Assembly (NCBI GenBank): GCA_013298945.1
Contig: JAAFJR010000006.1
Location: 84,027 to 148,026 of the forward strand
From: Polaromonas sp.
GTDB lineage: Bacteria; Pseudomonadota; Gammaproteobacteria; Burkholderiales; Burkholderiaceae_C
DNA length: 64,000 nucleotides
Direction: 5' to 3'
Shown here: in pieces, positions 54,599 through 62,922 of the stretch
Layout of the letters: every line of letters begins with the position of its first letter
Position numbering within the stretch: the stretch's first letter is position 1
Translations under genes and position numbers: made by a program
Notes under the pieces: model-generated
Seen by the model: only the letters and a program-made list of their open reading frames with translations
What the model was told of the DNA's origin: nothing
The model's database searches: none

Positions 54599-55630
54599 AT
54601 GACAACATCAATAACTATCACTCGCCCCGACGATTGGCACTTGCATGTGCGCGACGGCGACGCACTCAACACCGTTGTGCCGCACACCGCCGCCCAGTTT
54701 GGCCGTGCCATCATCATGCCAAACCTGCGTCCGCCTGTGACGACCGCAGCACAAGCCTTGGCCTACAAATCGCGCATTCAAGCTGCTGTGCCCGCAGGCA
54801 TGGCGTTTGAGCCGCTGATGACACTGTATTTGACGGACAACCTGCCCGCCGACGAAATCAAACGTGCCAAAGATGCTGGTGTGGTGGCCGCCAAGCTTTA
54901 CCCCGCAGGAGCCACCACTAACAGCGATGCTGGTGTGACCGATTTACACAAAACCTACAAAACATTGGAAGCCATGCAACGCGAGGGCATGTTGCTGTTG
55001 GTGCATGGCGAAGTGACATCGCCTGATATTGATTTATTTGACCGCGAAGCCGTGTTTATCGATACGCAACTGATTCCTCTGCGCAAAGATTTCCCTGAAC
55101 TCAAAATCGTTTTTGAGCACATCACCACGCAGGAAGCTGCGCAGTATGTGCGCGATTCAAACCAATTCACGGCTGCCACCATCACCGCTCACCACCTGCT
55201 GTACAACCGTAATGCGATTTTCACTGGTGGTATTCGCCCGCATTACTACTGCCTGCCTGTACTGAAGCGTGAAATGCATAGGCTCGCTTTGGTCGATGCT
55301 GCCACTAGCGGAAACGCCAAGTTTTTCTTAGGCACGGACAGCGCACCACATCCGGCACACCTCAAAGAGCACGCTACAGGCTGCGCTGGCTGCTATACCG
55401 CCCATGCCGCCATTGAAATGTATGCAGAGGCATTTGATGTAGCGAATGCCTTGGACAAGTTAGAAGCTTTTGCCAGCTTCAATGGCGCTGATTTTTATGG
55501 TTTGCCACGCAACCAAGGCACGATCACCTTGAAGAAAGAAAGCTGGTCACCGCCTGAGAGCTTTGCTTTTGGCGAAACATCGCTCAAACCACTGCGTGCT
55601 GGAGAAGCCCTGCCTTGGCGCATGGTTTAG
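54599..55630 (+). CDS. pyrC: Dihydroorotase
   Basis: This 343-residue class II dihydroorotase has the zinc ligands His14/His16 in [10 protein letters not shown] and the carboxylated Lys99 in [10 protein letters not shown]. It also has [20 protein letters not shown] with further histidines, and [16 protein letters not shown] with the catalytic Asp. It cyclises carbamoyl aspartate in pyrimidine synthesis. The DUF3025 gene starts inside its last 16 bases. Confidence 0.95.
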   Translation: MTTSITITRPDDWHLHVRDGDALNTVVPHTAAQFGRAIIMPNLRPPVTTAAQALAYKSRIQAAVPAGMAFEPLMTLYLTDNLPADEIKRAKDAGVVAAKLYPAGATTNSDAGVTDLHKTYKTLEAMQREGMLLLVHGEVTSPDIDLFDREAVFIDTQLIPLRKDFPELKIVFEHITTQEAAQYVRDSNQFTAATITAHHLLYNRNAIFTGGIRPHYYCLPVLKREMHRLALVDAATSGNAKFFLGTDSAPHPAHLKEHATGCAGCYTAHAAIEMYAEAFDVANALDKLEAFASFNGADFYGLPRNQGTITLKKESWSPPESFAFGETSLKPLRAGEALPWRMV

Positions 55631-56394
55631 AAGTCATTGATTGGTCAGCCCCTTGGCTGGCGCATTTGCGAGAAAAAGGGGAGTTTGCGACGCAGCAAGC
55701 TCGTGATGATGCGCCACTGCATGAAACGCTGAACCAATGTTTGACCAGCCCTGTGCGTTTCGTACCGCAAAGTAGTTTGCCTAGCGGAGTGGCTTATGAG
55801 CAGTTCATTTTCGACACCCAGCAATGCCCGACGCGTGATGGTCTGCACGATTTTTTCAACGCCTTGTATTGGGATCGATTCCCACGAACCAAAGCGCGGC
55901 TCAACCAGCTGCAAACCGAGCAAATTGCGCTGCTAGGCTCTGTCACCCAGCGCGGCGCGGCGCGTGATGCATTGACGGTATTTGACGAAAATGGCGCTCT
56001 GCTCCTAGCACCCCCTGAATTGTGGGACTCTTTGATAGCCATGGACTGGCAGCGCTTGTTTGTCACCTTGCGCCCTTTATGGCAACACGCGCAATTGATT
56101 CCTTTTGGTCATGCGTTAGTAGAAAAGCTGGTTAAACCCAGAAAGCCCATCACTTGTCATGTCTATTTAGCTCAATTTACTATTAAAAATATAGCTTTTG
56201 AGACAATAAATACACCGGTTACAGCTCATTTTTATGAAAATCTAGATGAATTGACTGCTGCCGACTTATCTACAGAGAAATTTGCAACCAAACCGTTTGC
56301 CCCTTTGCCTATTTTGGGCGTTCCCGATTGGTGGGAGGCCAACAAGTATCCAGATTTTTATAAGGATGAATCTGTATTTCGCCGTTCACGTTGA
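55615..56394 (+). CDS. DUF3025 family protein
   Basis: This 259-residue protein of unknown function is found beside pyrC in related bacteria. Conserved segments are [34 protein letters not shown] and [16 protein letters not shown]. Residues about 186-204 ([17 protein letters not shown]) are encoded by a dispersed repeat copy inserted between RKPITCHVY and the conserved C-terminal motif; the protein reads through intact. Overlap with pyrC indicates coupled translation. Confidence 0.82.
   Translation: MAHGLEVIDWSAPWLAHLREKGEFATQQARDDAPLHETLNQCLTSPVRFVPQSSLPSGVAYEQFIFDTQQCPTRDGLHDFFNALYWDRFPRTKARLNQLQTEQIALLGSVTQRGAARDALTVFDENGALLLAPPELWDSLIAMDWQRLFVTLRPLWQHAQLIPFGHALVEKLVKPRKPITCHVYLAQFTIKNIAFETINTPVTAHFYENLDELTAADLSTEKFATKPFAPLPILGVPDWWEANKYPDFYKDESVFRRSR
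56170..56221 (-). repeat. Dispersed palindromic repeat, copy 11 (inside the DUF3025 gene)
   Basis: On the + strand the reverse orientation reads ACTATTAAAAATATAGC, then TTTTGAGACAATAAATACAC and CGGTTA. The gene translates it as [16 protein letters not shown], the same frame as in bufC, priA and the PCu(A)C gene. The diagnostic codon is GAG (Glu196). Confidence 0.88.
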
Positions 56395-56415
56395 GACCTT
56401 TCTCGCATTTCTCGT

Positions 56416-56440
56416 AAACCCCATAATTTTTATGGGATTT
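56416..56440 (+). terminator. Possible terminator after pyrC-DUF3025
   Basis: AAACCCCATAA / TTATGGGATTT forms an 11-bp stem with one mismatch and a short loop, but the T-run after it is only three bases. A weak intrinsic terminator or attenuator at best. Confidence 0.35.
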
Positions 56441-56452
56441 ACATCTGAAAAA

Positions 56453-56481
56453 CTTGATTTTTAACGGTTTGCCCCTACTAT
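56453..56481 (+). promoter_or_regulatory. Sigma-32-like heat-shock promoter of htpX
   Basis: CTTGAT at 56453-56458 and CCCCTACTAT at 56472-56481, 13 bases apart, fit the sigma-32 consensus (CTTGAA, 13-15 bases, CCCCAT-T). The htpX start is at 56528. HtpX belongs to the heat-shock regulon in Escherichia coli, which supports the reading. Confidence 0.6.
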
Positions 56482-56527
56482 TCGCCACATCGGCAGGTGA
56501 TTTGCCATTTCAAAAAGAGAGCTAAAT

Positions 56528-57400
56528 ATGAAACGTATTATTTTGTTTGTGATGACCAACTTGGCCGTGATGGTCGTTTTGGGCTTGATTTGCAGTATTT
56601 TTGGTCTGAACCGCTACATTGGCCCGAACGGTGTGAACCTCACCTCCTTGCTGGGCTTTTCACTGGTGATGGGTTTTGGCGGCGCGATTATTTCGCTGCT
56701 GATGAGCAAAAGCATCGCCAAATGGAGCCAAGGCGTCAAAATCATCAACGATCCGCAAAATGCAGACGAAGCTTGGATTGTGCAATCTGTGCGCCAATTT
56801 GCCGACAAAGCCGGCATTGGCATGCCTGAAGTCGGCATTTACGAAGGTGCGCCCAACGCGTTTGCCACGGGTGCATTCAAAAACTCCGCTTTGGTTGCAG
56901 TATCAACTGGTTTGCTGCAAGGCATGACAAAAGAAGAAGTAGAAGCCGTGATTGGCCACGAAGTCGCCCACGTTGCCAATGGCGACATGGTGACGATGAC
57001 GCTGATTCAAGGCGTGATGAACACCTTTGTGGTGTTTGCGAGCCGCGTGATTGGCTCTTTGGTCGATGGTGCACTGCGCAAAGGCAGCGACAGCTCTGGC
57101 CCCGGAATTGGCTACATGGTCACCACCTTGGTATTGGACATTGTGTTTGGCTTCTTGGCCAGCATCGTAGTCGCTTGGTTCTCACGCCAGCGCGAGTTTC
57201 GTGCTGACGCAGGCGCTGCCAAGCTCATGGGGCGAAGCCAGCCCATGATTCATGCATTGCAACGCTTAGGCGGTATGACACCGGGTGAATTGCCAAAAAG
57301 CATGGCGGCTATGGGTATTGGCGGCAGCATGGGCGCCTTGTTCAGCACCCACCCACCTATGGAAGAGCGCATTGCAGCACTGCAAAATCCGCAGGCTTGA
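56528..57400 (+). CDS. htpX: Membrane zinc metalloprotease HtpX
   Basis: This 290-residue M48 protease has two N-terminal transmembrane segments ([38 protein letters not shown]), the zinc motif HEVAH at residues 144-148 and a third ligand region [12 protein letters not shown], plus further hydrophobic helices. It degrades misfolded inner-membrane proteins alongside FtsH. The gene stop is immediately followed by the convergent FAD enzyme stop. Confidence 0.94.
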   Translation: MKRIILFVMTNLAVMVVLGLICSIFGLNRYIGPNGVNLTSLLGFSLVMGFGGAIISLLMSKSIAKWSQGVKIINDPQNADEAWIVQSVRQFADKAGIGMPEVGIYEGAPNAFATGAFKNSALVAVSTGLLQGMTKEEVEAVIGHEVAHVANGDMVTMTLIQGVMNTFVVFASRVIGSLVDGALRKGSDSSGPGIGYMVTTLVLDIVFGFLASIVVAWFSRQREFRADAGAAKLMGRSQPMIHALQRLGGMTPGELPKSMAAMGIGGSMGALFSTHPPMEERIAALQNPQA

Positions 57401-59044
57401 TTAGTGATTGCCGAGCAAGCTCTTCGCCACAGCCTCGGCCACTTTGATGCCATCTACACCTGCGGACAATATTCCGCCAGCGTAGCTAGCGCCTTCTCCC
57501 GCAGGAAATAATCCCCGCACATTTAGACTTTGAAAATCTTCGCCACGTGTCATCTTGATAGGTGACGATGTACGGGTTTCTACGCCAGTTAGCACAGCAT
57601 CGGGCAAATCAAAACCTTTGATTTTTTTGGCAAATGCAGGAATCGCTTCACGTATCGCTTCAATCGCGTAGCTGGGCAAGGCTGCCGCCAAATCCACCAA
57701 TTTCACCCCTGGCTTGTACGACGGTTCGACACTGCCAAGCGCTGTAGAAGCGTTGCCTCTGACAAAATCTCCCACCAATTGCCCAGGCGCTTCATAAGTG
57801 CTGCCGCCCAAAACATACGCGGCGGATTCCAACCGACGCTGAAAACCGATGCCTGCCAAAGGGTGACCAACCGGAAAATCATCGGATACAAAGTCTTTGG
57901 GCTCTATGCCCACCACGATGCCCGCATTTGCATTGCGCTCATTGCGCGAATACTGGCTCATACCGTTGGTCACCACCCGCCCTGCTTCACTGGTCGCCGC
58001 CACCACCGTGCCACCTGGGCACATGCAAAAGCTGTAGACGGCGCGGCCATTTTTAGCGTGGTGCACCAGCTTGTAATCTGCTGCACCCAAGAGCGGATGC
58101 CCCGCATGCCGCCCCCAGCGGGCGCGATCAATCAGGCTTTGCGGGTGTTCGATGCGAAAACCGATGGAGAACGGTTTGGCTTCAACGTAAACGCCACGCT
58201 CATAAAGCATGGCAAAAGTATCGCGCGAGCTGTGCCCCAGTGCCATCACCGCTTGTTGGGTTGGCAGCTTATAACTTTGTTGGGTTGCGACGTCTAACAC
58301 GGTCAAACCTTGTAGCTGCCCGTTTTCAATTCGTATATCCGTTACCCGCTGCTCAAACCGTACCTCGCCCCCCAAAGCGATGATTTGTTCGCGCAAGTTT
58401 TCTACCACTTTGACCAGTTTGAACGTGCCGATGTGCGGGTGTGCAGCTACCAAAATTTCTTCAGGTGCGCCTGCTTTGACAAACTCCTGCATCACCTTGC
58501 GACCCAAGAATCGTGGATCCTTGATTTGACTGTAGAGCTTACCGTCTGAAAACGTGCCTGCGCCACCTTCGCCAAATTGCACATTGCTCTCTGGGTGCAA
58601 CTGGTTTTTGCGCCACAAATTCCACGTATCTTTGGTGCGCTCACGTACTTTTTTCCCTCGCTCCAGAACAATCGGTTTGAAACCCATCTGTGCCAATACC
58701 AAAGCTGCAAAAATGCCGCAGGGGCCAAATCCGACCACCACAGGGCGAGCCGATAAGTTTGCTGGCGCTTTTGCTACGGGGTAATACGCCATGTCTGGCG
58801 TGGGGCGAATATGCGGATGGTCTGCGTGGCGCTGAAGCACCGCAGCTTCTAACGCCGCATTACTCAAGGCTACATCAACTATATAAACCTGTAGCAAATC
58901 TGCCTTACGCGCGTCAAAACTGAGCTTAAAAATGCTGACGGATTTCAGTTCGTCAGCCTGAATACCCAAAGTCCTCACTACCGCCTCAGCGATGGCGGTT
59001 TCAGGATGGGCTAAGGGCAATTTTATTTCTGTGAGTCGGATCAT
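57401..59044 (-). CDS. FAD-dependent oxidoreductase (COG2509-like)
   Basis: The start is set at 59044 (MIRLTEIKLPLAHPETAIAE); the longer frame would run into cysK. The 547-residue protein has an N-terminal accessory domain (about 1-90), the FAD Rossmann motif VVGFGPCGIFAALVLAQMGF, IVLERGKKVRERT, NVQFGEGGAGTFSDGKLYSQ, and a C-terminal GLFPAGEGASYAGGILSAGVDG, matching the uncharacterised FAD-dependent dehydrogenase family. Its substrate is unknown. Confidence 0.83.
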   Translation of the reverse strand: MIRLTEIKLPLAHPETAIAEAVVRTLGIQADELKSVSIFKLSFDARKADLLQVYIVDVALSNAALEAAVLQRHADHPHIRPTPDMAYYPVAKAPANLSARPVVVGFGPCGIFAALVLAQMGFKPIVLERGKKVRERTKDTWNLWRKNQLHPESNVQFGEGGAGTFSDGKLYSQIKDPRFLGRKVMQEFVKAGAPEEILVAAHPHIGTFKLVKVVENLREQIIALGGEVRFEQRVTDIRIENGQLQGLTVLDVATQQSYKLPTQQAVMALGHSSRDTFAMLYERGVYVEAKPFSIGFRIEHPQSLIDRARWGRHAGHPLLGAADYKLVHHAKNGRAVYSFCMCPGGTVVAATSEAGRVVTNGMSQYSRNERNANAGIVVGIEPKDFVSDDFPVGHPLAGIGFQRRLESAAYVLGGSTYEAPGQLVGDFVRGNASTALGSVEPSYKPGVKLVDLAAALPSYAIEAIREAIPAFAKKIKGFDLPDAVLTGVETRTSSPIKMTRGEDFQSLNVRGLFPAGEGASYAGGILSAGVDGIKVAEAVAKSLLGNH

Positions 59045-59102
59045 GTGGCAAAGTCTTTGGCTTGTGGTTATCAAGCAGGACAATTTTGAAAAACAGCTGT
59101 AA

Positions 59103-60020
59103 TTATGTCGGCAAGAAGCCTTCAATTGACAAATAACGCTCGCCGGTGTCGTAGTTAAAGCCCAACACTGTCGCACCAGCTGGTAAATCAGGCAGTTTTT
59201 GAGCAATCGCAGCCAAAGTTGCGCCTGATGAAATACCGACCAAGATGCCTTCTTCAGTAGCGCAGCGACGCGCCATTTCGCGGGCGGGTTCAGCGTCGAC
59301 CTGAATCACACCGTCCAGCAAGTCAGTTTGCAGGTTTTTAGGGATGAAACCCGCACCAATACCTTGAATCGGATGGGGAGATGGGGCGCCGCCTGAAATC
59401 ACAGGGGAAGCCGCTGGCTCCACTGCGAAAACTTTGAGATTCGGCCATTTGGCTTTGAGCACTTGTGCGCACCCCGTCAAATGCCCGCCTGTACCCACAC
59501 CGGTGATGAGCGCATCAATCCCATTCTGAAAGTCAGCCAAAATCTCTTGCGCTGTGGTACGGACATGCGCATCAATATTGGCTGCATTTTCAAACTGCTG
59601 CGGAATCCACGAATTTGGCGTCGTTGCGGCCAACTCTTGCGCCCGAGCAATAGCGCCTTTCATGCCCTTTTCGCGTGGCGTGAGGTCAAAACTCGCGCCG
59701 TAGGCCAGCATCAAACGGCGACGCTCGATGGACATGCTGTCTGGCATCACCAAAATCAGCTTGTAGCCCTTCACCGCAGCGACCATGGCCAAACCCACGC
59801 CCGTGTTGCCCGATGTTGGCTCAATGATCGTTGCGCCGGCTTTCAACTCGCCACTTTTTTCAGCTGCTTCCACCATAGACAAAGCGATTCGGTCTTTGAT
59901 AGAGCCGCCAGGGTTGCTGCGCTCAGATTTAATCCAGACGTTTTGATTTGCGCCAAACAGGCGGTTGATGCGTACGTGCGGTGTGTTGCCAATGGTTTGT
60001 AATATCGATTCAGCTTTCAT
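59103..60020 (-). CDS. cysK: Cysteine synthase A (O-acetylserine sulfhydrylase)
   Basis: This 305-residue PLP enzyme has the cofactor Lys42 in [13 protein letters not shown], the asparagine loop [12 protein letters not shown], and the phosphate-binding [12 protein letters not shown]. Its length and motifs match CysK/CysM; the two are hard to separate by eye. It combines O-acetylserine with sulfide. The start overlaps the stop of the MBL hydrolase gene by four bases (ATGA). Confidence 0.92.
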   Translation of the reverse strand: MKAESILQTIGNTPHVRINRLFGANQNVWIKSERSNPGGSIKDRIALSMVEAAEKSGELKAGATIIEPTSGNTGVGLAMVAAVKGYKLILVMPDSMSIERRRLMLAYGASFDLTPREKGMKGAIARAQELAATTPNSWIPQQFENAANIDAHVRTTAQEILADFQNGIDALITGVGTGGHLTGCAQVLKAKWPNLKVFAVEPAASPVISGGAPSPHPIQGIGAGFIPKNLQTDLLDGVIQVDAEPAREMARRCATEEGILVGISSGATLAAIAQKLPDLPAGATVLGFNYDTGERYLSIEGFLPT

Positions 60021-60922
60021 TTTTTACTCCTAATATGTTCAACATGTGCCAGCAGCGAGCGCTTAGCAACTGCCCAAAGGTGTTTAGGTGCATCATCGTA
60101 CGCCTTTGCCACCCAATCGTCTAAAGTGCCATTGGGATCGGCTTGCATCACGCCGGCAATTTTTTCTTCACGCCCCAGTCTGTGGGCTTTCAAATGCGCG
60201 ATAACCTTCACCGCATGGTCTAAAACATAGCCGTGTGCAGGCAAAATGTGCTGAATTTGATGCTCCGCACAAGCAGCGGTGAGCACATCCAGCGAGTCCA
60301 AATAGTCGCCCATGTGCCCATCTGGCGGGTTAATGACCGTTGTGCTCCCGTTCAAAATATGGTCGCCACTAAAGAGCAAGCTATCGTTTATCAAAACCAG
60401 GCAAACATGGTTTTCCGCATGGCCAGGCGTATGAATCACTTTCAAGGTATATGAATCAGGCTGTAGTCGGCGTGATACAAGCTTGATTAGCTCATTATTT
60501 TGTAGCGTTTCATCTGGTACAAAGTAAGAATTACTAGAAGCATGCTCACCACTTGGCAGACCGTGAATCAAAGGTTGCGCCGTTTTTTGAGCATTGCAAA
60601 GAGCCTGCAACGGCTTGGCTGCAGGCGAATGGTCAGCGTGTGAGTGAGTACACACTATCGCGCAAATGTCGCCTTTAGTGACTTCAAACAAGCGCTGAAT
60701 GTGCGCAGGATCGTTCGGCCCCGGATCAACCACAATATAGCCCGTGTCCGCCGTGCCAATGATGTAGCTGTTAGTCCCCGGTCCAGTCATCATGCCCGGA
60801 TTGGGTGCAGTCAGGCGCATCACATTTTTCAGCAAAACCACAGGCTTTTCATGCTGCCAAGGCGCTGTCGCCAGCAACGTTGCGGTGTCGATGAGGTTGT
60901 TAGATCGTGGCATAGCTAGCAT
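60017..60922 (-). CDS. Metallo-beta-lactamase fold hydrolase
   Basis: This protein of about 301 residues has the MBL metal motif CTHSHADHS, later HTPGHAENH and LLFSGDHI, as in the glyoxalase II-like / LACTB2 branch. A C-terminal winged-helix-like domain carries [20 protein letters not shown]. Function unknown; nuclease or thioesterase activity is possible. The start is at 60922, or 60913 if the second Met is used, because the frame further upstream overlaps rfbF. Residues about 139-153 ([15 protein letters not shown]) are encoded by a very diverged repeat copy. Confidence 0.82.
   Translation of the reverse strand: MLAMPRSNNLIDTATLLATAPWQHEKPVVLLKNVMRLTAPNPGMMTGPGTNSYIIGTADTGYIVVDPGPNDPAHIQRLFEVTKGDICAIVCTHSHADHSPAAKPLQALCNAQKTAQPLIHGLPSGEHASSNSYFVPDETLQNNELIKLVSRRLQPDSYTLKVIHTPGHAENHVCLVLINDSLLFSGDHILNGSTTVINPPDGHMGDYLDSLDVLTAACAEHQIQHILPAHGYVLDHAVKVIAHLKAHRLGREEKIAGVMQADPNGTLDDWVAKAYDDAPKHLWAVAKRSLLAHVEHIRSKK
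60464..60506 (+). repeat. Dispersed palindromic repeat, copy 12 (inside the MBL gene, diverged)
   Basis: The forward strand reads TAGTCGGCGTGATACAAGCTTGATTAGCTCATTATTTTGTAGC, split here as an arm (TAGTCGGCG) and an AGCT..GTAGC half. It matches the consensus at the ends and centre. The gene uses a different frame of the element than the other coding copies, and the TAA expected in that frame is lost. Confidence 0.5.
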
Positions 60923-60947
60923 TATTGACCAAGTTACAATCCTTTTC

Positions 60948-61721
60948 ATGAAAGCAGTCATACTTGCCGGTGGATTAGGCACACGCATCAGCGAAGAGTC
61001 CACAACCCGTCCAAAGCCGATGATTGAGATAGGTGGCAAGCCTATTTTGTGGCACATCATGAAAACCTACTCGGCGCACGGCATTAACGACTTCATTATC
61101 TGCTGCGGTTACAAAGGCTATGTCATCAAAGAGTATTTTGCGAACTACTTTTTGCACATGTCAGATGTTACTTTTGACATGGCAGCCAACAAAATGGAAG
61201 TACACCAGCGCTCGGCCGAGCCTTGGAAAGTCACCTTGGTGGACACGGGCGAAAGCACCATGACCGGTGGACGCCTGCGGCGCGTGGCGGACTATTTGAA
61301 AGACGAAGAAGCTTTTTGCTTCACCTATGGTGACGGCGTGTCTGACATCGACATTACCGCGCAACTGGCCTTCCACAAAGCCCACGGCAAACAAGCCACC
61401 ATCACCTCTATCACCCCGCCAGGCCGCTACGGCGCACTAACAACGAACGGCAACCAGGTCCTCGGTTTTGCCGAAAAACCACCCGGAGACGGCGGCGCGT
61501 TCAACGGCGGCTTTTTTGTGCTTTCCCCAAAAGTTATCAGCCAAATCGCTGACGACAGCACCACGTGGGAAACCGAGCCGCTGCAAAACCTAGCCCACTC
61601 TGGCGAACTGATGGCCTACCGTCACGAGGGTTTTTGGCAACCTATGGACACGCTGCGTGAGAAGAATTTGCTAGAAAGCCTGTGGGCTAGCGGTAAAGCG
61701 CCGTGGAAGGTTTGGAAGTAA
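60948..61721 (+). CDS. rfbF: Glucose-1-phosphate cytidylyltransferase
   Basis: This 257-residue nucleotidyltransferase starts at 60948 ([18 protein letters not shown]) with the signature loop, then [32 protein letters not shown] and [12 protein letters not shown]. It makes CDP-glucose, the first step to CDP-3,6-dideoxyhexoses and related sugars. The partner CDP-glucose dehydratase gene is not adjacent, so the gene is isolated from its usual cluster. It is divergent from the MBL gene with about 25 bases between start codons. Confidence 0.92.
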   Translation: MKAVILAGGLGTRISEESTTRPKPMIEIGGKPILWHIMKTYSAHGINDFIICCGYKGYVIKEYFANYFLHMSDVTFDMAANKMEVHQRSAEPWKVTLVDTGESTMTGGRLRRVADYLKDEEAFCFTYGDGVSDIDITAQLAFHKAHGKQATITSITPPGRYGALTTNGNQVLGFAEKPPGDGGAFNGGFFVLSPKVISQIADDSTTWETEPLQNLAHSGELMAYRHEGFWQPMDTLREKNLLESLWASGKAPWKVWK

Positions 61722-61765
61722 GTGCTAACCTCACCTCAGCAGACCTCACTTAACATCATTTAACT

Positions 61766-62527
61766 TCACCTAACCAGTGGCCGCACGGTGGTGAAACCAC
61801 CATCTACGGCAATCACCTGCCCTGTTATGCGTGATGCTTGCTCTGATAACAGCCACGCTATGGTTTGAGCCACCTGCTGCGCCGTTTGCAAACCACCCAG
61901 CGGATACTGTTTTCCTGCGCCTTCGCGCATAGCGGGCAGTTTTAGCATGCCAGCAGTCATGGGCGTATCCGTCATGCCTGGGGCTACAGCATTGATGCGC
62001 AAACCTTGCGGTGCGTAGGTGGCGGCTGCACTGCGCACCAAGGCTTCTACACCGCCCTTGGCTGCGGCTATAGCCTCATGCTGCGCTACGCCAATGCGCG
62101 AAACAACTGAGCTGACAAAAACGGCCGAACAATCCTGATCACGCTCAGTTTGACTTCTGACACGCAAGCCCTCCACCCAGCCACGTAGCATATAGGCGGC
62201 ACTGTCTAAGTTTGTCCGCATCACAGCCTGCCATTGCTCGTCCGTGGTTCGGTGTATAGGCGCAATCAGTGTGCTGCCTACACAATGCGCCAGCAAATTA
62301 GGCGCAACGCCAAAAACCTGCTGACACTGTGCAAACACCTCAGCCGCACCATCAGACGTGGTGCAATCAGCCTGCACAGCCAGCGCCAAAGGCAAATCGC
62401 TCAGCTCGCCAGCTTGCCTGCTGACACCAACGATACGAAGCCCGCCACGCGCCGCCAGCTCAGCAACCAAGGCGCGCCCAATGCCGCCACGTGCACCTGT
62501 GATAACAACTATCGGTAAATCTTGCAT
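61766..62527 (-). CDS. Atypical SDR lacking the catalytic tyrosine
   Basis: This 253-residue protein has the SDR cofactor motif TGARGGIG (residues 10-17) and the C-terminal family segment LRINAVAPGMTDTPMTAGML. The catalytic centre is changed: Ser140 is present (VFVSSVVSRIG), but where YxxxK should occur the sequence is HEAIAAAK, so Lys157 is kept and the Tyr is Ile153. The NAG motif is HCVGS. It may be a non-catalytic or modified SDR, or use another residue. The leader holds four 12-bp tandem repeats. Confidence 0.8.
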   Translation of the reverse strand: MQDLPIVVITGARGGIGRALVAELAARGGLRIVGVSRQAGELSDLPLALAVQADCTTSDGAAEVFAQCQQVFGVAPNLLAHCVGSTLIAPIHRTTDEQWQAVMRTNLDSAAYMLRGWVEGLRVRSQTERDQDCSAVFVSSVVSRIGVAQHEAIAAAKGGVEALVRSAAATYAPQGLRINAVAPGMTDTPMTAGMLKLPAMREGAGKQYPLGGLQTAQQVAQTIAWLLSEQASRITGQVIAVDGGFTTVRPLVR

Positions 62528-62535
62528 GTCAATAA

Positions 62536-62583
62536 TTCCTAGTTGAGTTCCTAGTTTAATTTCTAGTTTGATTCCTACTAACT
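62536..62583. repeat. Four 12-bp tandem repeats in the leader of the SDR gene
   Basis: TTCCTAGTTGAG, TTCCTAGTTTAA, TTTCTAGTTTGA and TTCCTACTAACT follow head to tail, ending at the TIGR03643 gene stop and nine bases before the SDR ATG. On the gene strand three of four units contain AGGAA, a ribosome-binding-like core. Confidence 0.7.
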
Positions 62584-62845
62584 AGGGCCTGGTATGAACC
62601 GCGCGGTGACGTGTAACCTCAGGGCTGCGCAGCGCTGAATGCTTTGTGCGGCGACCTGTAACGCGCATGCGCCACAGCGTGAACGAGGTTGTCTTCATCT
62701 CCCGCCGCATGAGCGTAATCACATCCCCTTCGTTCAAACCGAATTGCAAAGCTATTGCGTCAAACGACGTGCGATCTTCCCAAGCCATTTCTATGACCCG
62801 AGACACATCGGCAGCAGTTAAAGAAGGTGTTGCATTTGTTTTCAC
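62582..62845 (-). CDS. TIGR03643 / DUF2805 family protein
   Basis: This 87-residue protein contains RVIEMAWEDRTSFDAIALQF and GLNEGDVITLMRREMKTTSF, then LWRMRVTGRRTKH, which I recognise as the TIGR03643 family, a small helix-turn-helix-like protein of unknown function. It starts with GTG at 62845. An almost perfect 14-bp inverted repeat lies four bases upstream. Its tail after residue 70 (SALRSPEVTRHRAVHTRP) is variable. Confidence 0.82.
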   Translation of the reverse strand: MKTNATPSLTAADVSRVIEMAWEDRTSFDAIALQFGLNEGDVITLMRREMKTTSFTLWRMRVTGRRTKHSALRSPEVTRHRAVHTRP

Positions 62846-62848
62846 ACT

Positions 62849-62880
62849 TTCAATTTTATACTTAACAGTATCAAATTGAA
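62849..62880. promoter_or_regulatory. Inverted repeat just before the TIGR03643 gene
   Basis: TTCAATTTTATACT / AGTATCAAATTGAA forms a 14-bp stem with one mismatch and a 4-base loop TAAC. It ends four bases from the GTG start, covering the ribosome binding region. It could be an operator for autoregulation or an RNA hairpin that masks translation. Confidence 0.55.
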
Positions 62881-62922
62881 CTTGATATTCTAGATGGCGT
62901 ATTTTTTACAGGGAGATTACTA

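Noticed and set aside
59045..59206. Upstream extension of the FAD oxidoreductase gene
   Set aside because: It would overlap the cysK end and has Cys-rich, non-conserved residues; the ATG at 59044 starts the conserved part.
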